NCBI GenBank assembly: GCA_963710625.1
Contig: CAVQBG010000026.1
Coordinates: forward strand, 271,139-335,138
Length of the DNA: 64,000 nucleotides
DNA from: Sva-07 sp963710625
GTDB lineage: Bacteria > Actinomycetota > Acidimicrobiia > Acidimicrobiales > Ilumatobacteraceae
Direction of reading: 5' to 3'
Position 1 is the stretch's first letter. Each line of letters starts with the position of its first letter. The translations under genes and the position numbers were made by a program. The notes below the pieces were generated by a model. The model searched no databases, was not told the DNA's origin, and was given only the letters and a program-made list of their open reading frames with translations. Positions 36,321-45,232 of this stretch are shown one piece after another.

Positions 36321-38450
36321 TCAGGGCTGGCCGAGGACTGCGCCGATCAGGTCGGCGTAGAAGTTCTGCCCCGACTGGGTGAGGTGGATGCCGTCGTCGT
36401 AGAAGCAACGCCCTTCGCAGCCCGGCGACAGCGCCTCCCAGTCGATCACCGTGACGTTCGGGTGCGTCGCCGGAACCGCCCGGAGCTTGGCGTTGTTGTC
36501 GGCGATCCACCCGCGATCGGCCTTGCCGGTCAGCAACAGCACGACCGGCACGTCGGCGACGGTCGCCAGCATCTGATCGAGTGTCTCCTGGCTGAAGCCA
36601 CCGTTGGTACCGAGGTGGATCACCACCACCGACCCGAACGTGCCGTTGTCGCGCAACTCCGCCATCGTGGGCACGAAGTTCTTCATCTGCCGACTCACCA
36701 ACGCATCCACCTGGAACCCCCGTGCCTGCAGTTCCTCGGCGGCGCCCAGCATCACCGAGTCGCCCAGCGCCACCAGCGGAAAGCCCGTCACCGTCGGGGG
36801 CACCGTCAGGGGCGTGATGCCCTCCAACGACGAGATCACCCCGAGCTGGGTCACCGGCGGAGCCGTCGTGGGGGGCACGGTGGGCTCGATGGGCGCCGGC
36901 GTCGTCGCCGACACCGGCGGCTCGACGGCGAGGGAGCCCGCCGCATCGGTGATCGGGGCGACGGCTCCATCGGCCGGCGGATCGAGCGTGGTGGTCGGCG
37001 CAACGGTCGTGGTCGTCGTCGTCGTCGTGGTCGTCGTGGAGACGGTCGGGATCGCGTCGACCTCGAGGAGATTGGTCGTGAACTCTCCGCCGGCATCGAG
37101 GGCCTGGGCGATCTCGTTCTGCTCGAGCGGCGCCCGCAGCAGGACCGCGCCGAGCACGAGGCCGAACACGGCGACGACGGCGATTCCTGCGTTGAGGACC
37201 AGCTTCGGGCGACGCCGACGCCCGGAGCGCACCGCGCGCCGCCACTGCCTGAACCGACCGGTGCGGATCGGGGTCTCGATGAAGTGGTACGACGCCTCGG
37301 CGACGATCACCGTCAGGATCGTGGCGAGCACGAACTCCCGAAACGTCAACTTGTTGCCGGCGACCCCGCGGATCATCTGGTAGATCGGCCAGTGGTACAG
37401 GTACAACCCGTACGACCGCACCCCGATCCACACCAGCAGACCACGACCGAGCAGCCGGTTGGCCGACGCGCCCCGATGCGTGATCGCCGCGATGACCACG
37501 ATGGTGGCGATGCTGCACAGGAAGAGCCCGCCGCGGAACAGGAAGGGGTCGGCACCGCTCGGCGTGGCGAGATACGTGGTCCAACACATCCAGCCGAGGA
37601 ACAGCAGCGCCATCAGCGCGAGGACGTCGAACGAGCGGCCCTTCGACCGCAACGGCCCACGGACCACGGCGAGCGGGCGCCAGACCATCGCGAACGCGGA
37701 CCCGAGCAGGATGCCCGCGAGGCGCGACACCGTGCCCAGATACAGCGTGTCGATCTTGCCGATGGGGCGGTCGCCGATCCACCAGTAGGCGTCGGGAGTG
37801 ACGGCGGGATCGCCGATCGGCCCGGGGTAGTAGAGCATCGCCACGACGACGGTGAGCACCACGGCAGTCACGAAGAGCCACCGGCTCACGTCCGCGACGC
37901 GGCGCGTGCCCGCCCGTCCGAGCAACACGACCATCACGACGGGCCAGACGAGGTAGAACTGCTCCTCGACAGCAAGGCTCCACAGGTGGCGCAGTGGGGC
38001 GAAGTCACCTGCTGCGGTGTACCCCTGTCCGACCCAGATCTGGTAGTAGTTCGACACGTAGAGCAGGCCGGCGACCACATCGCCGCGCAGCTGCCCGAGC
38101 GCCTCGGTCTTGAACACCGCGGTCCACGCGACGACGATCGCCATCATCGTGAACAGCGCCGGCAGCAGGCGGCGCGCCCGGCGCATCCAGAACTGCCGCA
38201 ACGAGATGCGATACGTGCGCTCCCGTTCGGAGATCAGCAACAGCGTGATCAGGTAGCCGGAGATCACGAAGAACATCTCGACGCCGAGGAAGCCACCGGG
38301 CAGCCAGTCGCTGTTGGCGTGGTACACCATCACCGCAACCACGGCGAGCGCGCGCATCCCGTCGAGACCCGGCAGGTACGGGACTCGACTGATGTACGCG
38401 GTGTCCTCGCGTTTGACGGGCTGACCCCGGGGCGGGGCGAGGGTCGACAT
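36321..38450 (-). CDS. OafA-type acyltransferase with SGNH domain (paralogue 1)
   Basis: A 709-residue membrane acyltransferase. Residues 20-420 form the acyltransferase-3 domain with ten or so helices, beginning RVPYLPGLDGMRALAVVAV and including the catalytic-type motif FFVISGYLIT and the histidine YHANSDW. An extracytoplasmic linker follows, with a run of 11 threonines (about 475-485). The C-terminal SGNH domain has GDSVMLGAA, HLGTNG and DGIHLT. Such proteins O-acetylate surface polysaccharides. It is 83 bp downstream of a close paralogue with the same architecture. Confidence 0.9.
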   Translation of the reverse strand: MSTLAPPRGQPVKREDTAYISRVPYLPGLDGMRALAVVAVMVYHANSDWLPGGFLGVEMFFVISGYLITLLLISERERTYRISLRQFWMRRARRLLPALFTMMAIVVAWTAVFKTEALGQLRGDVVAGLLYVSNYYQIWVGQGYTAAGDFAPLRHLWSLAVEEQFYLVWPVVMVVLLGRAGTRRVADVSRWLFVTAVVLTVVVAMLYYPGPIGDPAVTPDAYWWIGDRPIGKIDTLYLGTVSRLAGILLGSAFAMVWRPLAVVRGPLRSKGRSFDVLALMALLFLGWMCWTTYLATPSGADPFLFRGGLFLCSIATIVVIAAITHRGASANRLLGRGLLVWIGVRSYGLYLYHWPIYQMIRGVAGNKLTFREFVLATILTVIVAEASYHFIETPIRTGRFRQWRRAVRSGRRRRPKLVLNAGIAVVAVFGLVLGAVLLRAPLEQNEIAQALDAGGEFTTNLLEVDAIPTVSTTTTTTTTTTTVAPTTTLDPPADGAVAPITDAAGSLAVEPPVSATTPAPIEPTVPPTTAPPVTQLGVISSLEGITPLTVPPTVTGFPLVALGDSVMLGAAEELQARGFQVDALVSRQMKNFVPTMAELRDNGTFGSVVVIHLGTNGGFSQETLDQMLATVADVPVVLLLTGKADRGWIADNNAKLRAVPATHPNVTVIDWEALSPGCEGRCFYDDGIHLTQSGQNFYADLIGAVLGQP

Positions 38451-38533
38451 GGAGGATCCAGTATCGCCGAGGGGGCGGTCCGCGCAGCGTCATCCCGCCG
38501 ACGAGACGATCGGGCCGGAGCCCCGGCCAGGCC

Positions 38534-40642
38534 TCAGGACGGGTTCTGCAACCTGCCGCTGATCAGGGCGGCGTAGTAGTCCTGGCCGTCGGGCCTCAGG
38601 TGGAATCCGTCGGAGTAGAAACAGTCTCCCGGACACGAACCGGCGAGACCCGCCCAGTCGAGCAGTGACACGTTGGGGTAGGTGTTGACGGTGTCGTAGA
38701 CGAGCCCGTTGTTCTCTGCCGTGTAATCGCGTGGCACGTCGATCGTGAGCAGCAGCACCTGGGGCACTCCGGCCAGCGCGTCCATCATGCGGTTCATGTC
38801 GCTCGCATTGATCGGACCGTTGGTGCCCAGGTGGACGACGACCACGTCGCCGAGACGGCCCTGCTGTTCGAGTTGCAGGATGGTGTCGAGTCCGTTGACG
38901 AACGCCCGGCTCTCGACCGCGTCGACCGTGAAGCCGTCGGCTGCGAGTTGAGTGGCCGCGCCCTTCATCACCGAGTCGCCGAGCGCCAGCTTCGCCACGG
39001 GGACGGCTGCGACCGTCGTCGAGGTGGTCTCGACCGGCGGCGGGGCCACCGCAGCCGAGCCGGACGGGTCGGTGACCGCGGTGCCGGAAGCGACGGTGTC
39101 GGATGACGTGGCATCGACCACGGGCTCCTGCACAACGGCATCGTCGACACCGTCGCAGTTCGGGTCGTTGACGACGTCACACGTCGACGCCTCCGCCAGG
39201 TCGAGCGACTGGCGCACCTCGCTCTCGACGACGTCGGCGGTTGCCAGGCTGACACCGGCGAACACCGCGAACGCCGCGAAGACGACGCCGCCCGCCAGCA
39301 ACGCATTCCTGGCACCCGTGGCGGGCGATCGTCGGAGTCGGCGCCACGACTCGCCCATCGTCCCCTTCCTGATCGGTGTCTCGATGAAGCGGTACGACAG
39401 TTCGGTGATGATGCAGGTGGCGATCATCGCGAACACGAACTCGTGGAACTTCAGGTGCACGCCAGCGATGTTGCGGATGATCTGGTAGATCGGCCAGTGG
39501 TACAGGTACAGCCCGTACGACCGGGTGCCGATCCACAGCAGCACCGGGATGCTGAGCACCTTGGAGGTGGCGGCCCGTTCGTGGGTGACCGCGGCGATCA
39601 TCATCAACGTCGCCACCGCACACAGCAGGAATCCGCCGCGGAACAGCAGGGGGTTGCCGCCGTCGGGGCCGATCAGCCACATCCACCACGCCATGGCGGC
39701 GAGAGCGAGGAATCCGAGCAGGGCGACGACGTCGAGGAGCGGCCCCTTGGTGCGCAGTGGCCCCCGCATGACGGCGACCGGCCGCCAGACCATCGCGAAC
39801 GCTGCGCCGAGCAGCAGGCCGGCGGCACGGCTGAACGTGCCGAGATACGACCAGTCGAACTTCGAGATCTCGCGGCCGAACACGGACCAGTAGGCGTCCG
39901 GCGTCACCTCGGGCGTTCCGATCGGGCCCGAGGTGTACACGAGGGCGGTGACGATCGTGATGCCGAGCGCGGCGAGCACCAACCATCGGCTGATGTCGGC
40001 GATGCGCCGCGACCCGCCGCGGAGCAGCGCGAACATCACCAGCGGCCACACGACGTAGAACTGTTCCTCGACGGCCAGGCTCCACAGATGGCGCAACGGA
40101 GCGAACTCGTTGGCCGCCGTGTAGCCGGCTCCGGTCCAGATCTGGTACCAGTTCGACACGTACAGCAGTGCGGCGATCACGTCGCCACGCAGCTTTCCGA
40201 GCGCGTCGCGGTCGAACAGCGACGTCCAGATCGTCAAGGCGATCAGCATCGTGAAGAGCGCCGGGAGCAGGCGGCGGGCGCGCCGGTACCAGAAGTGCTT
40301 CATGTCGACGGTCGACGTGCGCTCCTTCTCGGAGATCAGGAGGAGCGTGATCAGATATCCCGAGATCACGAAGAACACCTCGACACCGAGATACCCACCC
40401 GGCAGCCAGTCGGCGTTGGCGTGATACACCATCACCGCGACCACGGCGAGCGCCCGCATGCCGTCGAGGCCGGGGAGGTAGGGCACCCGGCTGATCTCGA
40501 CCGACTTCGGCGGGCGCGACGGCCTCGGCATGTCGTCGAGGGTGTCCGGGCCCTTGCCCCACGGGATGCCGATGCGCTGTTTCGGTCGGACGTCGGCCCG
40601 CGTCGGCGCGTGGGCGGAGGACTCGGCGGACCCCGGGTTCAC
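38534..40642 (-). CDS. OafA-type acyltransferase with SGNH domain (paralogue 2)
   Basis: A 702-residue paralogue of the next gene, with near-identical N-terminal helices (RVPYLPGLDGMRALAVVAV, FFVISGYLITLLLIS) and a C-terminal SGNH domain (GDSVMKGAA, HLGTNGPIN, DGFHLRPDG). GTG 40642 overlaps the metF stop in a GTGA junction and adds a polar N-terminal tail of about 48 residues; ATG 40531 (MPRPSRPP) is an alternative without a clear ribosome site. The linker lacks the poly-threonine run but is rich in Val, Ser and Thr. Probable surface-polysaccharide O-acylation. Confidence 0.88.
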   Translation of the reverse strand: MNPGSAESSAHAPTRADVRPKQRIGIPWGKGPDTLDDMPRPSRPPKSVEISRVPYLPGLDGMRALAVVAVMVYHANADWLPGGYLGVEVFFVISGYLITLLLISEKERTSTVDMKHFWYRRARRLLPALFTMLIALTIWTSLFDRDALGKLRGDVIAALLYVSNWYQIWTGAGYTAANEFAPLRHLWSLAVEEQFYVVWPLVMFALLRGGSRRIADISRWLVLAALGITIVTALVYTSGPIGTPEVTPDAYWSVFGREISKFDWSYLGTFSRAAGLLLGAAFAMVWRPVAVMRGPLRTKGPLLDVVALLGFLALAAMAWWMWLIGPDGGNPLLFRGGFLLCAVATLMMIAAVTHERAATSKVLSIPVLLWIGTRSYGLYLYHWPIYQIIRNIAGVHLKFHEFVFAMIATCIITELSYRFIETPIRKGTMGESWRRLRRSPATGARNALLAGGVVFAAFAVFAGVSLATADVVESEVRQSLDLAEASTCDVVNDPNCDGVDDAVVQEPVVDATSSDTVASGTAVTDPSGSAAVAPPPVETTSTTVAAVPVAKLALGDSVMKGAATQLAADGFTVDAVESRAFVNGLDTILQLEQQGRLGDVVVVHLGTNGPINASDMNRMMDALAGVPQVLLLTIDVPRDYTAENNGLVYDTVNTYPNVSLLDWAGLAGSCPGDCFYSDGFHLRPDGQDYYAALISGRLQNPS

Positions 40643-41529
40643 GTGGCGCTCTGGTCCTGTCCCGGTTCGCCGCTGCCGTCCACGAGACCGAGGTTGTCGC
40701 AGATCGCGACGACCGAGTCGGGCCGGTTGAGCGCGTAGAGGTGCAGCCCGGGCGTACCCGCCTCGATCAGGTCGGCGCACAGTTGCGACGCGACGTCGAT
40801 GCCGATGCGACGGACCTCGTCGGGGTCGTCGGTGGCGTCGAGGCGATCGGCCAGCCACGTCGGCAGCGCGGCGCCGCTCATGTCAGCCATCCGCTTCACC
40901 TGCGCCTTGTTGGTGATCGGCATGATGCCCGGCAGCACCGGCTTGTCGACGCCGAGGTCGGAGAGTTCGTCGACGAGGCGGACCCAGTGTTCGACCTCGA
41001 AGAAGAACTGGGTGAGTGCGAAGTCGGCGATCGACAGCTTCGCCGCGAGATGACGCCGGTCGGTGGCGCGATCCGGTGACCGCGGATGGACCTCGGGATG
41101 AGCGGCAACCCCCGCGGCGAAGGCTCCCGACGCCACGACGTCCTCGAGCAGTTCGAGCGCGTACAGGTAGTCGCCCGCCTCCTCGCGGCCATCGGCCGGT
41201 GGGTCACCACCCAGGGCGAGGATGTTCTCGATCCCGAGCTCCTGGTAGTTGTCGAGCAGCGTGGCGACGTCGGCGCGGGTGTGCCCGCGACACGTCAGGT
41301 GCGGCATCGGGACCCACGGCGTCTCGACACGCATCCACTCCACGACGTCACCGGTGCGGTGCCGATCGGAGCCGCCGGCGCCGTACGTGATCGACACGAA
41401 GTCGGGATGCAGCGCTTCGAGCGCGGCCACCGTGCGACCGAGGGTCATGTGCGCGCCCGACGTCTTCGGCGGGAAGAACTCGAACGACAGCGTGCGCCCT
41501 CGTTCGAGCAGCGTCGGGATCCGGACCAT
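40639..41529 (-). CDS. metF: 5,10-methylenetetrahydrofolate reductase
   Basis: A 296-residue flavoprotein that reduces methylene-THF to methyl-THF for methionine synthesis. SFEFFPPKTS at about 15-24 is the family start with the catalytic glutamate; ITYGAGGS, HLTCRGHT, ILALGGDPP and FFFEVEHW mark the barrel strands with FAD and folate contacts. The length matches bacterial MetF. It is the first gene of a minus-strand set that continues into the two acyltransferases, an unusual combination joined by a 4-bp overlap. Confidence 0.93.
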   Translation of the reverse strand: MVRIPTLLERGRTLSFEFFPPKTSGAHMTLGRTVAALEALHPDFVSITYGAGGSDRHRTGDVVEWMRVETPWVPMPHLTCRGHTRADVATLLDNYQELGIENILALGGDPPADGREEAGDYLYALELLEDVVASGAFAAGVAAHPEVHPRSPDRATDRRHLAAKLSIADFALTQFFFEVEHWVRLVDELSDLGVDKPVLPGIMPITNKAQVKRMADMSGAALPTWLADRLDATDDPDEVRRIGIDVASQLCADLIEAGTPGLHLYALNRPDSVVAICDNLGLVDGSGEPGQDQSAT

Positions 41530-41614
41530 CAGACCAAACTATCCACCGCAGCGCCGCGGGACTGGCCAGACGCGAGGGTCAACGAAACCACCCGTACCCA
41601 GGTGGTACCTTCCG

Positions 41615-41636
41615 CGTTGACCCGGCCGGGTCAACG
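41615..41636. promoter_or_regulatory. 22-bp palindrome upstream of DUF805 gene, candidate operator
   Basis: Positions 41615-41636 form a perfect palindrome (half-site CGTTGACCCGG). One half-site, GGGTCAACGAA, is repeated in direct orientation at 41576-41586, 52 bp upstream. It ends 19 bp before the DUF805 start codon. The arrangement resembles a dimeric repressor site, though an mRNA hairpin is possible too. Confidence 0.5.
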
Positions 41637-41655
41637 AACGAGGGGACAGACACTC

Positions 41656-42021
41656 ATGGACATGGTCAACATCTGGAAGACAGTGGTGCTCCAGCGTTAC
41701 GCGAAGTTCGACGGACGTGCGAGCCGCGGTGAATTCTGGTGGTTCGCGCTCGCGAACTTTCTCATCTTCATCGTGCTCGCCATCCTCATCCAGATCAGCG
41801 GGATCTTCTGGATCGTCTACGTCGGATATGCGCTCGCCGTCATCGTGCCGAGCATCGCGGTGGCGATCCGCCGCCTGCACGACACCAACAAGTCCGGATG
41901 GTGGCTGCTGATCGGGCTGATCCCGTTCGGTGGGATCGTCCTGTTGGTGTTCTACATCCTCGAAGGCACCAACGGCCCGAACGACCACGGCGCGGCCGCC
42001 GAACCCGCCGCCGAAGGCTGA
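41656..42021 (+). CDS. DUF805 membrane protein
   Basis: A 121-residue inner-membrane protein of the DUF805 family. It opens with a cytoplasmic segment holding the family motif YAKFDGRASRGEFWWFALAN (about 15-34), then has three hydrophobic helices (about 34-50, 54-72, 85-103) with the conserved RRLHDTNKSGWW between the second and third. A short acidic tail follows. Function unknown. ATG 41656 has AGGGGA upstream, and a palindrome lies 19 bp before it. Confidence 0.9.
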   Translation: MDMVNIWKTVVLQRYAKFDGRASRGEFWWFALANFLIFIVLAILIQISGIFWIVYVGYALAVIVPSIAVAIRRLHDTNKSGWWLLIGLIPFGGIVLLVFYILEGTNGPNDHGAAAEPAAEG

Positions 42022-42026
42022 CCGGT

Positions 42027-42057
42027 CGTGTAGCAGGGGTCAGACCCCTGCTACACG
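42027..42057. terminator. Perfect hairpin with GGGGTCAGACCCC core
   Basis: 14 base pairs (42027-42040 with 42044-42057) close on a CAG loop; pairing continues for three more positions with one wobble. It lies between the convergent DUF805 and purH genes and is the clearest of the four copies of this core. Confidence 0.75.
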
Positions 42058-42060
42058 GCC

Positions 42061-43578
42061 TCAGTGGCGGAAGTGGCGCTGGCCGGTGAAGACCATGGCG
42101 ATGCCGTGCTCGTCAGCGGCGGCGATCACCTCGTCGTCACGCACCGACCCGCCGGGTTGGATCACCGTGACGATGCCGGCCGCTGCGGCGGCGTCGAGGC
42201 CGTCACGGAAGGGGAAGAAGGCGTCGCTCGCGCAGGCGCCCCCGGTCGCCCGACCGGCTGAGCGCTCGGCGGCGATCCGTGCGGAGTCGAGCCGGTTCTG
42301 CTGGCCGGCCCCGATGCCGAACGCCTGCAGATCCTTGGCGTAGACGATCGCATTGCTGCTCACCGCGGCGCACACCTGCCAGGCGAACTCGAGGTCGGCC
42401 CACTGCGCATCGGTCGGCTGGGTGGAGGTGACCACCCGCCACGCGTCGCTGCGGCCGGCGACCGGATCGGGTTGCTGGACGAGCAGCCCGCCGTCGACCG
42501 GGCGGACGTCGAAGGGTAGGGGCGAGGCTGCATTGGCCGACATCACCCGGAGGTTCTTCTTCGCCGAGAAGATCTCCAGCGCCTCGGGCTCGAAGTCGGG
42601 CGCGATCACCACCTCGGTGAACACGTCGCCGAGCGCCGTCGCCATCTCGGCGGTCACGGTGCGGTTCGCCGCCACGATCCCACCGAAGGCACTCACCGGA
42701 TCACACGCGTTGGCACGGATGTAGGCCTCGGTGATGTCACCGGCCACCGCAACGCCACACGGATTGGCGTGTTTCACGACGACGCAGGCAGGGTCGTCGA
42801 ACCGGTGGACCAGGCGCCACGCCGCCTCGGTGTCGAACACGTTGAGGTAGCTGAGTTCCTTGCCGCCGTGCTGGGTCATCGAGTCCCACCAACTCGCCGC
42901 TCCCGCTTGCCGGTAGCGAGCCCCCTGCTGATGCGGATTCTCGCCGTAGCGGAGCGGTTGCGCGAGATCGAGCGCGAGGTGGATCGACGGCGGCAGACCC
43001 GGTACCGGGTCGGAGGCATCGGCGAGGGTGGTCTCGTCGAACCAGGTCACGATCGCCGCGTCGTAGGACGCGGTGTGGGCGAAAGCCGTGCGTGCGAGTC
43101 GGCGTCGAGTCCCGTCGCCGAGCGAGCCGTCGCTGCGCAGCTCGCCGAGGACCGCGTCGTAGTCGGCCGGGTCGACGACGACGCCGACGTGCGCGTGGTT
43201 CTTGGCCGCAGCGCGCACCATCGCCGGTCCACCGATGTCGATCAACTCGATGCTGGGATCGGACGAGAACGGGTAGAGGTTGACCACGACGAGGTCGATC
43301 GGATCGATGCCGTGATGTTCCATGTCGGCGACGTGTTCGGAATCGGTCGGGTCGGCCAGGATCCCGCCATGGATCTTCGGGTGGAGCGTCACGACGCGGT
43401 GGCCGAGGATCGCAGGGAGCCCGGTGAGTTCGGCGACGTCCGTGACGGGCACGCCGGCATCGCCGATGGCCCGTGCGGTTCCGCCACTCGACACCAGGCT
43501 CCATCCGAGTTCGTGGAGCGAGGAGGCGAAGTCGACGATGCCGGACTTGTCGTAGACGGAGAGCAGAGCGGTGGGCAC
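42061..43578 (-). CDS. purH: Bifunctional AICAR formyltransferase/IMP cyclohydrolase
   Basis: A 505-residue PurH for the last two steps of IMP synthesis. The N-terminal cyclohydrolase (1-190) has VYDKSGI, SSGGTARAI, HPKIHGGIL and NLYPF. The C-terminal transformylase has LRYGENPHQQ, VVKHANPCGVA (catalytic Lys-His), SDAFFPFRDG and IQPGGSVRDDE. Length is normal. It is a stand-alone gene flanked by a hairpin on the 3' side. Confidence 0.96.
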   Translation of the reverse strand: MPTALLSVYDKSGIVDFASSLHELGWSLVSSGGTARAIGDAGVPVTDVAELTGLPAILGHRVVTLHPKIHGGILADPTDSEHVADMEHHGIDPIDLVVVNLYPFSSDPSIELIDIGGPAMVRAAAKNHAHVGVVVDPADYDAVLGELRSDGSLGDGTRRRLARTAFAHTASYDAAIVTWFDETTLADASDPVPGLPPSIHLALDLAQPLRYGENPHQQGARYRQAGAASWWDSMTQHGGKELSYLNVFDTEAAWRLVHRFDDPACVVVKHANPCGVAVAGDITEAYIRANACDPVSAFGGIVAANRTVTAEMATALGDVFTEVVIAPDFEPEALEIFSAKKNLRVMSANAASPLPFDVRPVDGGLLVQQPDPVAGRSDAWRVVTSTQPTDAQWADLEFAWQVCAAVSSNAIVYAKDLQAFGIGAGQQNRLDSARIAAERSAGRATGGACASDAFFPFRDGLDAAAAAGIVTVIQPGGSVRDDEVIAAADEHGIAMVFTGQRHFRH

Positions 43579-43720
43579 GACCCGACCGTAGTCAACCGAA
43601 GGACGTCGTCGAGCATGTCACTGGCGACGACACTTCGGGCGATCGCGCAGGGAGCACCCACCGCAGGACTACGGTCGGCGACGGGGACGCGAACACGACG
43701 AACACGGAGGGAATCCAGAC

Positions 43721-44272
43721 ATGGACACCAGCAACTTCAAGATGCCTGATTGGCTGATGATCGGCGGAGGCGCAGCGATGCTGATCCTCGGCTTCGCGCT
43801 CGACTGGACAACGGTCGACACCGGTTTCGCCTCGGCGAGCGGTGACGGTCCGTTCGACTACTTCATCACCGGCGGTCTCGCCTGGATCCTGATCGTTGCC
43901 GTCGGGGGCCTGGCCGTGGCGCACGGGCTCGGCAAACTCCCGGAGTCGCAGCCGTGGCCGCTCATCTTCCTCGGCATGGCGTCACTGGGAACGCTGCTGA
44001 TGCTGCTGTGCCTCCTCCTCGGTGCGAGGTTCGACTTCGCCGACCGAGGCATCGGGATGTACGGGGCGCTGGTGTGGGCGATCATCGCCGAGGTCGGGGC
44101 ATACCTCAACTTCACCGGTGCGGGAGGCGACCTCAAGGACCTCACCGACATGGACAAGCTCAAGTCGAGCTTCTCCCAGGGCGGCGGTGCCTCCGGTGAC
44201 GCCACGCCCCCGCCGCCCCCTGCGTCCGCCCCGACCGACGACGATCCGCTCCCGCCGCCGCCCACCAACTGA
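43721..44272 (+). CDS. Hypothetical membrane protein, 183 residues
   Basis: A small protein with four predicted membrane helices (about 12-27, 48-66, 79-100 and 112-127) and a cytoplasmic tail of about 50 residues rich in Gly, Ser and Pro, ending in a polyproline run. No family is recognised. GGAGGGA lies 8 nt before ATG 43721. It could be an envelope protein of actinobacteria; nothing in the context assigns a role. Confidence 0.75.
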   Translation: MDTSNFKMPDWLMIGGGAAMLILGFALDWTTVDTGFASASGDGPFDYFITGGLAWILIVAVGGLAVAHGLGKLPESQPWPLIFLGMASLGTLLMLLCLLLGARFDFADRGIGMYGALVWAIIAEVGAYLNFTGAGGDLKDLTDMDKLKSSFSQGGGASGDATPPPPPASAPTDDDPLPPPPTN

Positions 44273-44275
44273 CTG

Positions 44276-44321
44276 TTCTCGTGAACCGTTGCGGAATAGC
44301 TCCGCAACGAGTTCACGAGAA
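44276..44321. terminator. Long hairpin between hypothetical membrane gene and sucD
   Basis: TTCTCGTGAAC (44276-44286) and CGTTGCGGA (44287-44295) pair with the 3' side ending in GTTCACGAGAA (44311-44321), giving 20 bp with one bulged A and loop ATAGC. It separates two convergent genes. Its outer arm recurs in the hairpin at 57034-57082. Confidence 0.75.
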
Positions 44322-44325
44322 GCGA

Positions 44326-45222
44326 TCAGAGTGAGGCCACGATGTCGGCCATCAGCTCGCCGGCCTCGGTCGGGTTGAGGCCGACCTTGACGCCAGCGGC
44401 CGCGAGTGCGTCCATCTTCCCCTGGGCCGTGCCCTTGCCGCCCGAGACGATCGCGCCGGCGTGGCCCATCTTCTTGCCCGCCGGGGCGGTGACGCCGGCG
44501 ATGTAGGCGCTCATCGGCTTGGTGACGTTGGCCTGGATGTACTCGGCGGCCTCCTCCTCGGCCGAACCGCCGATCTCGCCGATCATCATGATCGCGTGCG
44601 TTTCCGGATCGGCCTGGAACTCGGCCAGGCAGTCGATGAAGTTCGTCCCGGGAACGGGGTCGCCGCCGATGCCGACGCAGGTCGAGACGCCGATCCCCTT
44701 CTGCTTGAGCTCGTACAGCGCCTGGTAGGTCAACGTGCCGGAGCGGCTGACGATCCCGACATTGGGGCCCTCGGCCGATGGCACCTGGGCGATCTCGCCG
44801 GCGGTGATGCCGATGTTGCACTTGCCGGGGCTGATGATTCCCGGGCAGTTCGGACCGAGCAGGCGGGTACCGGGGAAGTCGCGGATCAGGGTGTTGTAGG
44901 CCTTGGCCTCGTCCTGGGCCGGGATGCCCTCGGTGATGCACACGACGAACCCGATGCCGGCAGCGGCCGCTTCGAGGATCGCGTCGGATGCGAACTTCGG
45001 CGGCACGGCGACGAACGATGCGTCGGCTCCGGTCGCCGCAACCGCTTCGGCAACCGAATCGAAGATCGGGATCCCGTCGACGTCCTGGCCGCCCTTGCCC
45101 GGCGTGACACCGCCGACGATCTGTGTGCCGTAGTCACGGTTGCGAAGGCCGTGGTACTTGCCCTGCCCGCCCGTGAGGCCCTGGACGACGACCTTGGTGT
45201 TCTCGTTGACGAAAATGGCCAT
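44326..45222 (-). CDS. sucD: Succinyl-CoA synthetase alpha subunit
   Basis: A 298-residue SucD. VQGLTGGQGKYH is the CoA-binding start, PGKGGQDVDGIPIFDSV and NCPGIISPGKCNIGI follow, and the phosphorylated histidine is in GHAGAIVSGGKGTA. It catalyses the substrate-level phosphorylation step of the citric-acid cycle with SucC. ATG 45222 lies 10 bp after the sucC stop. Confidence 0.96.
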   Translation of the reverse strand: MAIFVNENTKVVVQGLTGGQGKYHGLRNRDYGTQIVGGVTPGKGGQDVDGIPIFDSVAEAVAATGADASFVAVPPKFASDAILEAAAAGIGFVVCITEGIPAQDEAKAYNTLIRDFPGTRLLGPNCPGIISPGKCNIGITAGEIAQVPSAEGPNVGIVSRSGTLTYQALYELKQKGIGVSTCVGIGGDPVPGTNFIDCLAEFQADPETHAIMMIGEIGGSAEEEAAEYIQANVTKPMSAYIAGVTAPAGKKMGHAGAIVSGGKGTAQGKMDALAAAGVKVGLNPTEAGELMADIVASL

Positions 45223-45232
45223 GACTACTTCC

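Noticed and set aside
36850..37060. Simple-sequence repeat as a possible phase-variable tract
   Set aside because: The GTC/GTG-type repeats encode the threonine linker in codon-length units; no homopolymer that would shift frame is present.
39443..40738. 431-codon frame opposite the second acyltransferase
   Set aside because: Shadow of the acyltransferase helices; glutamine/histidine/arginine-rich and without family features.
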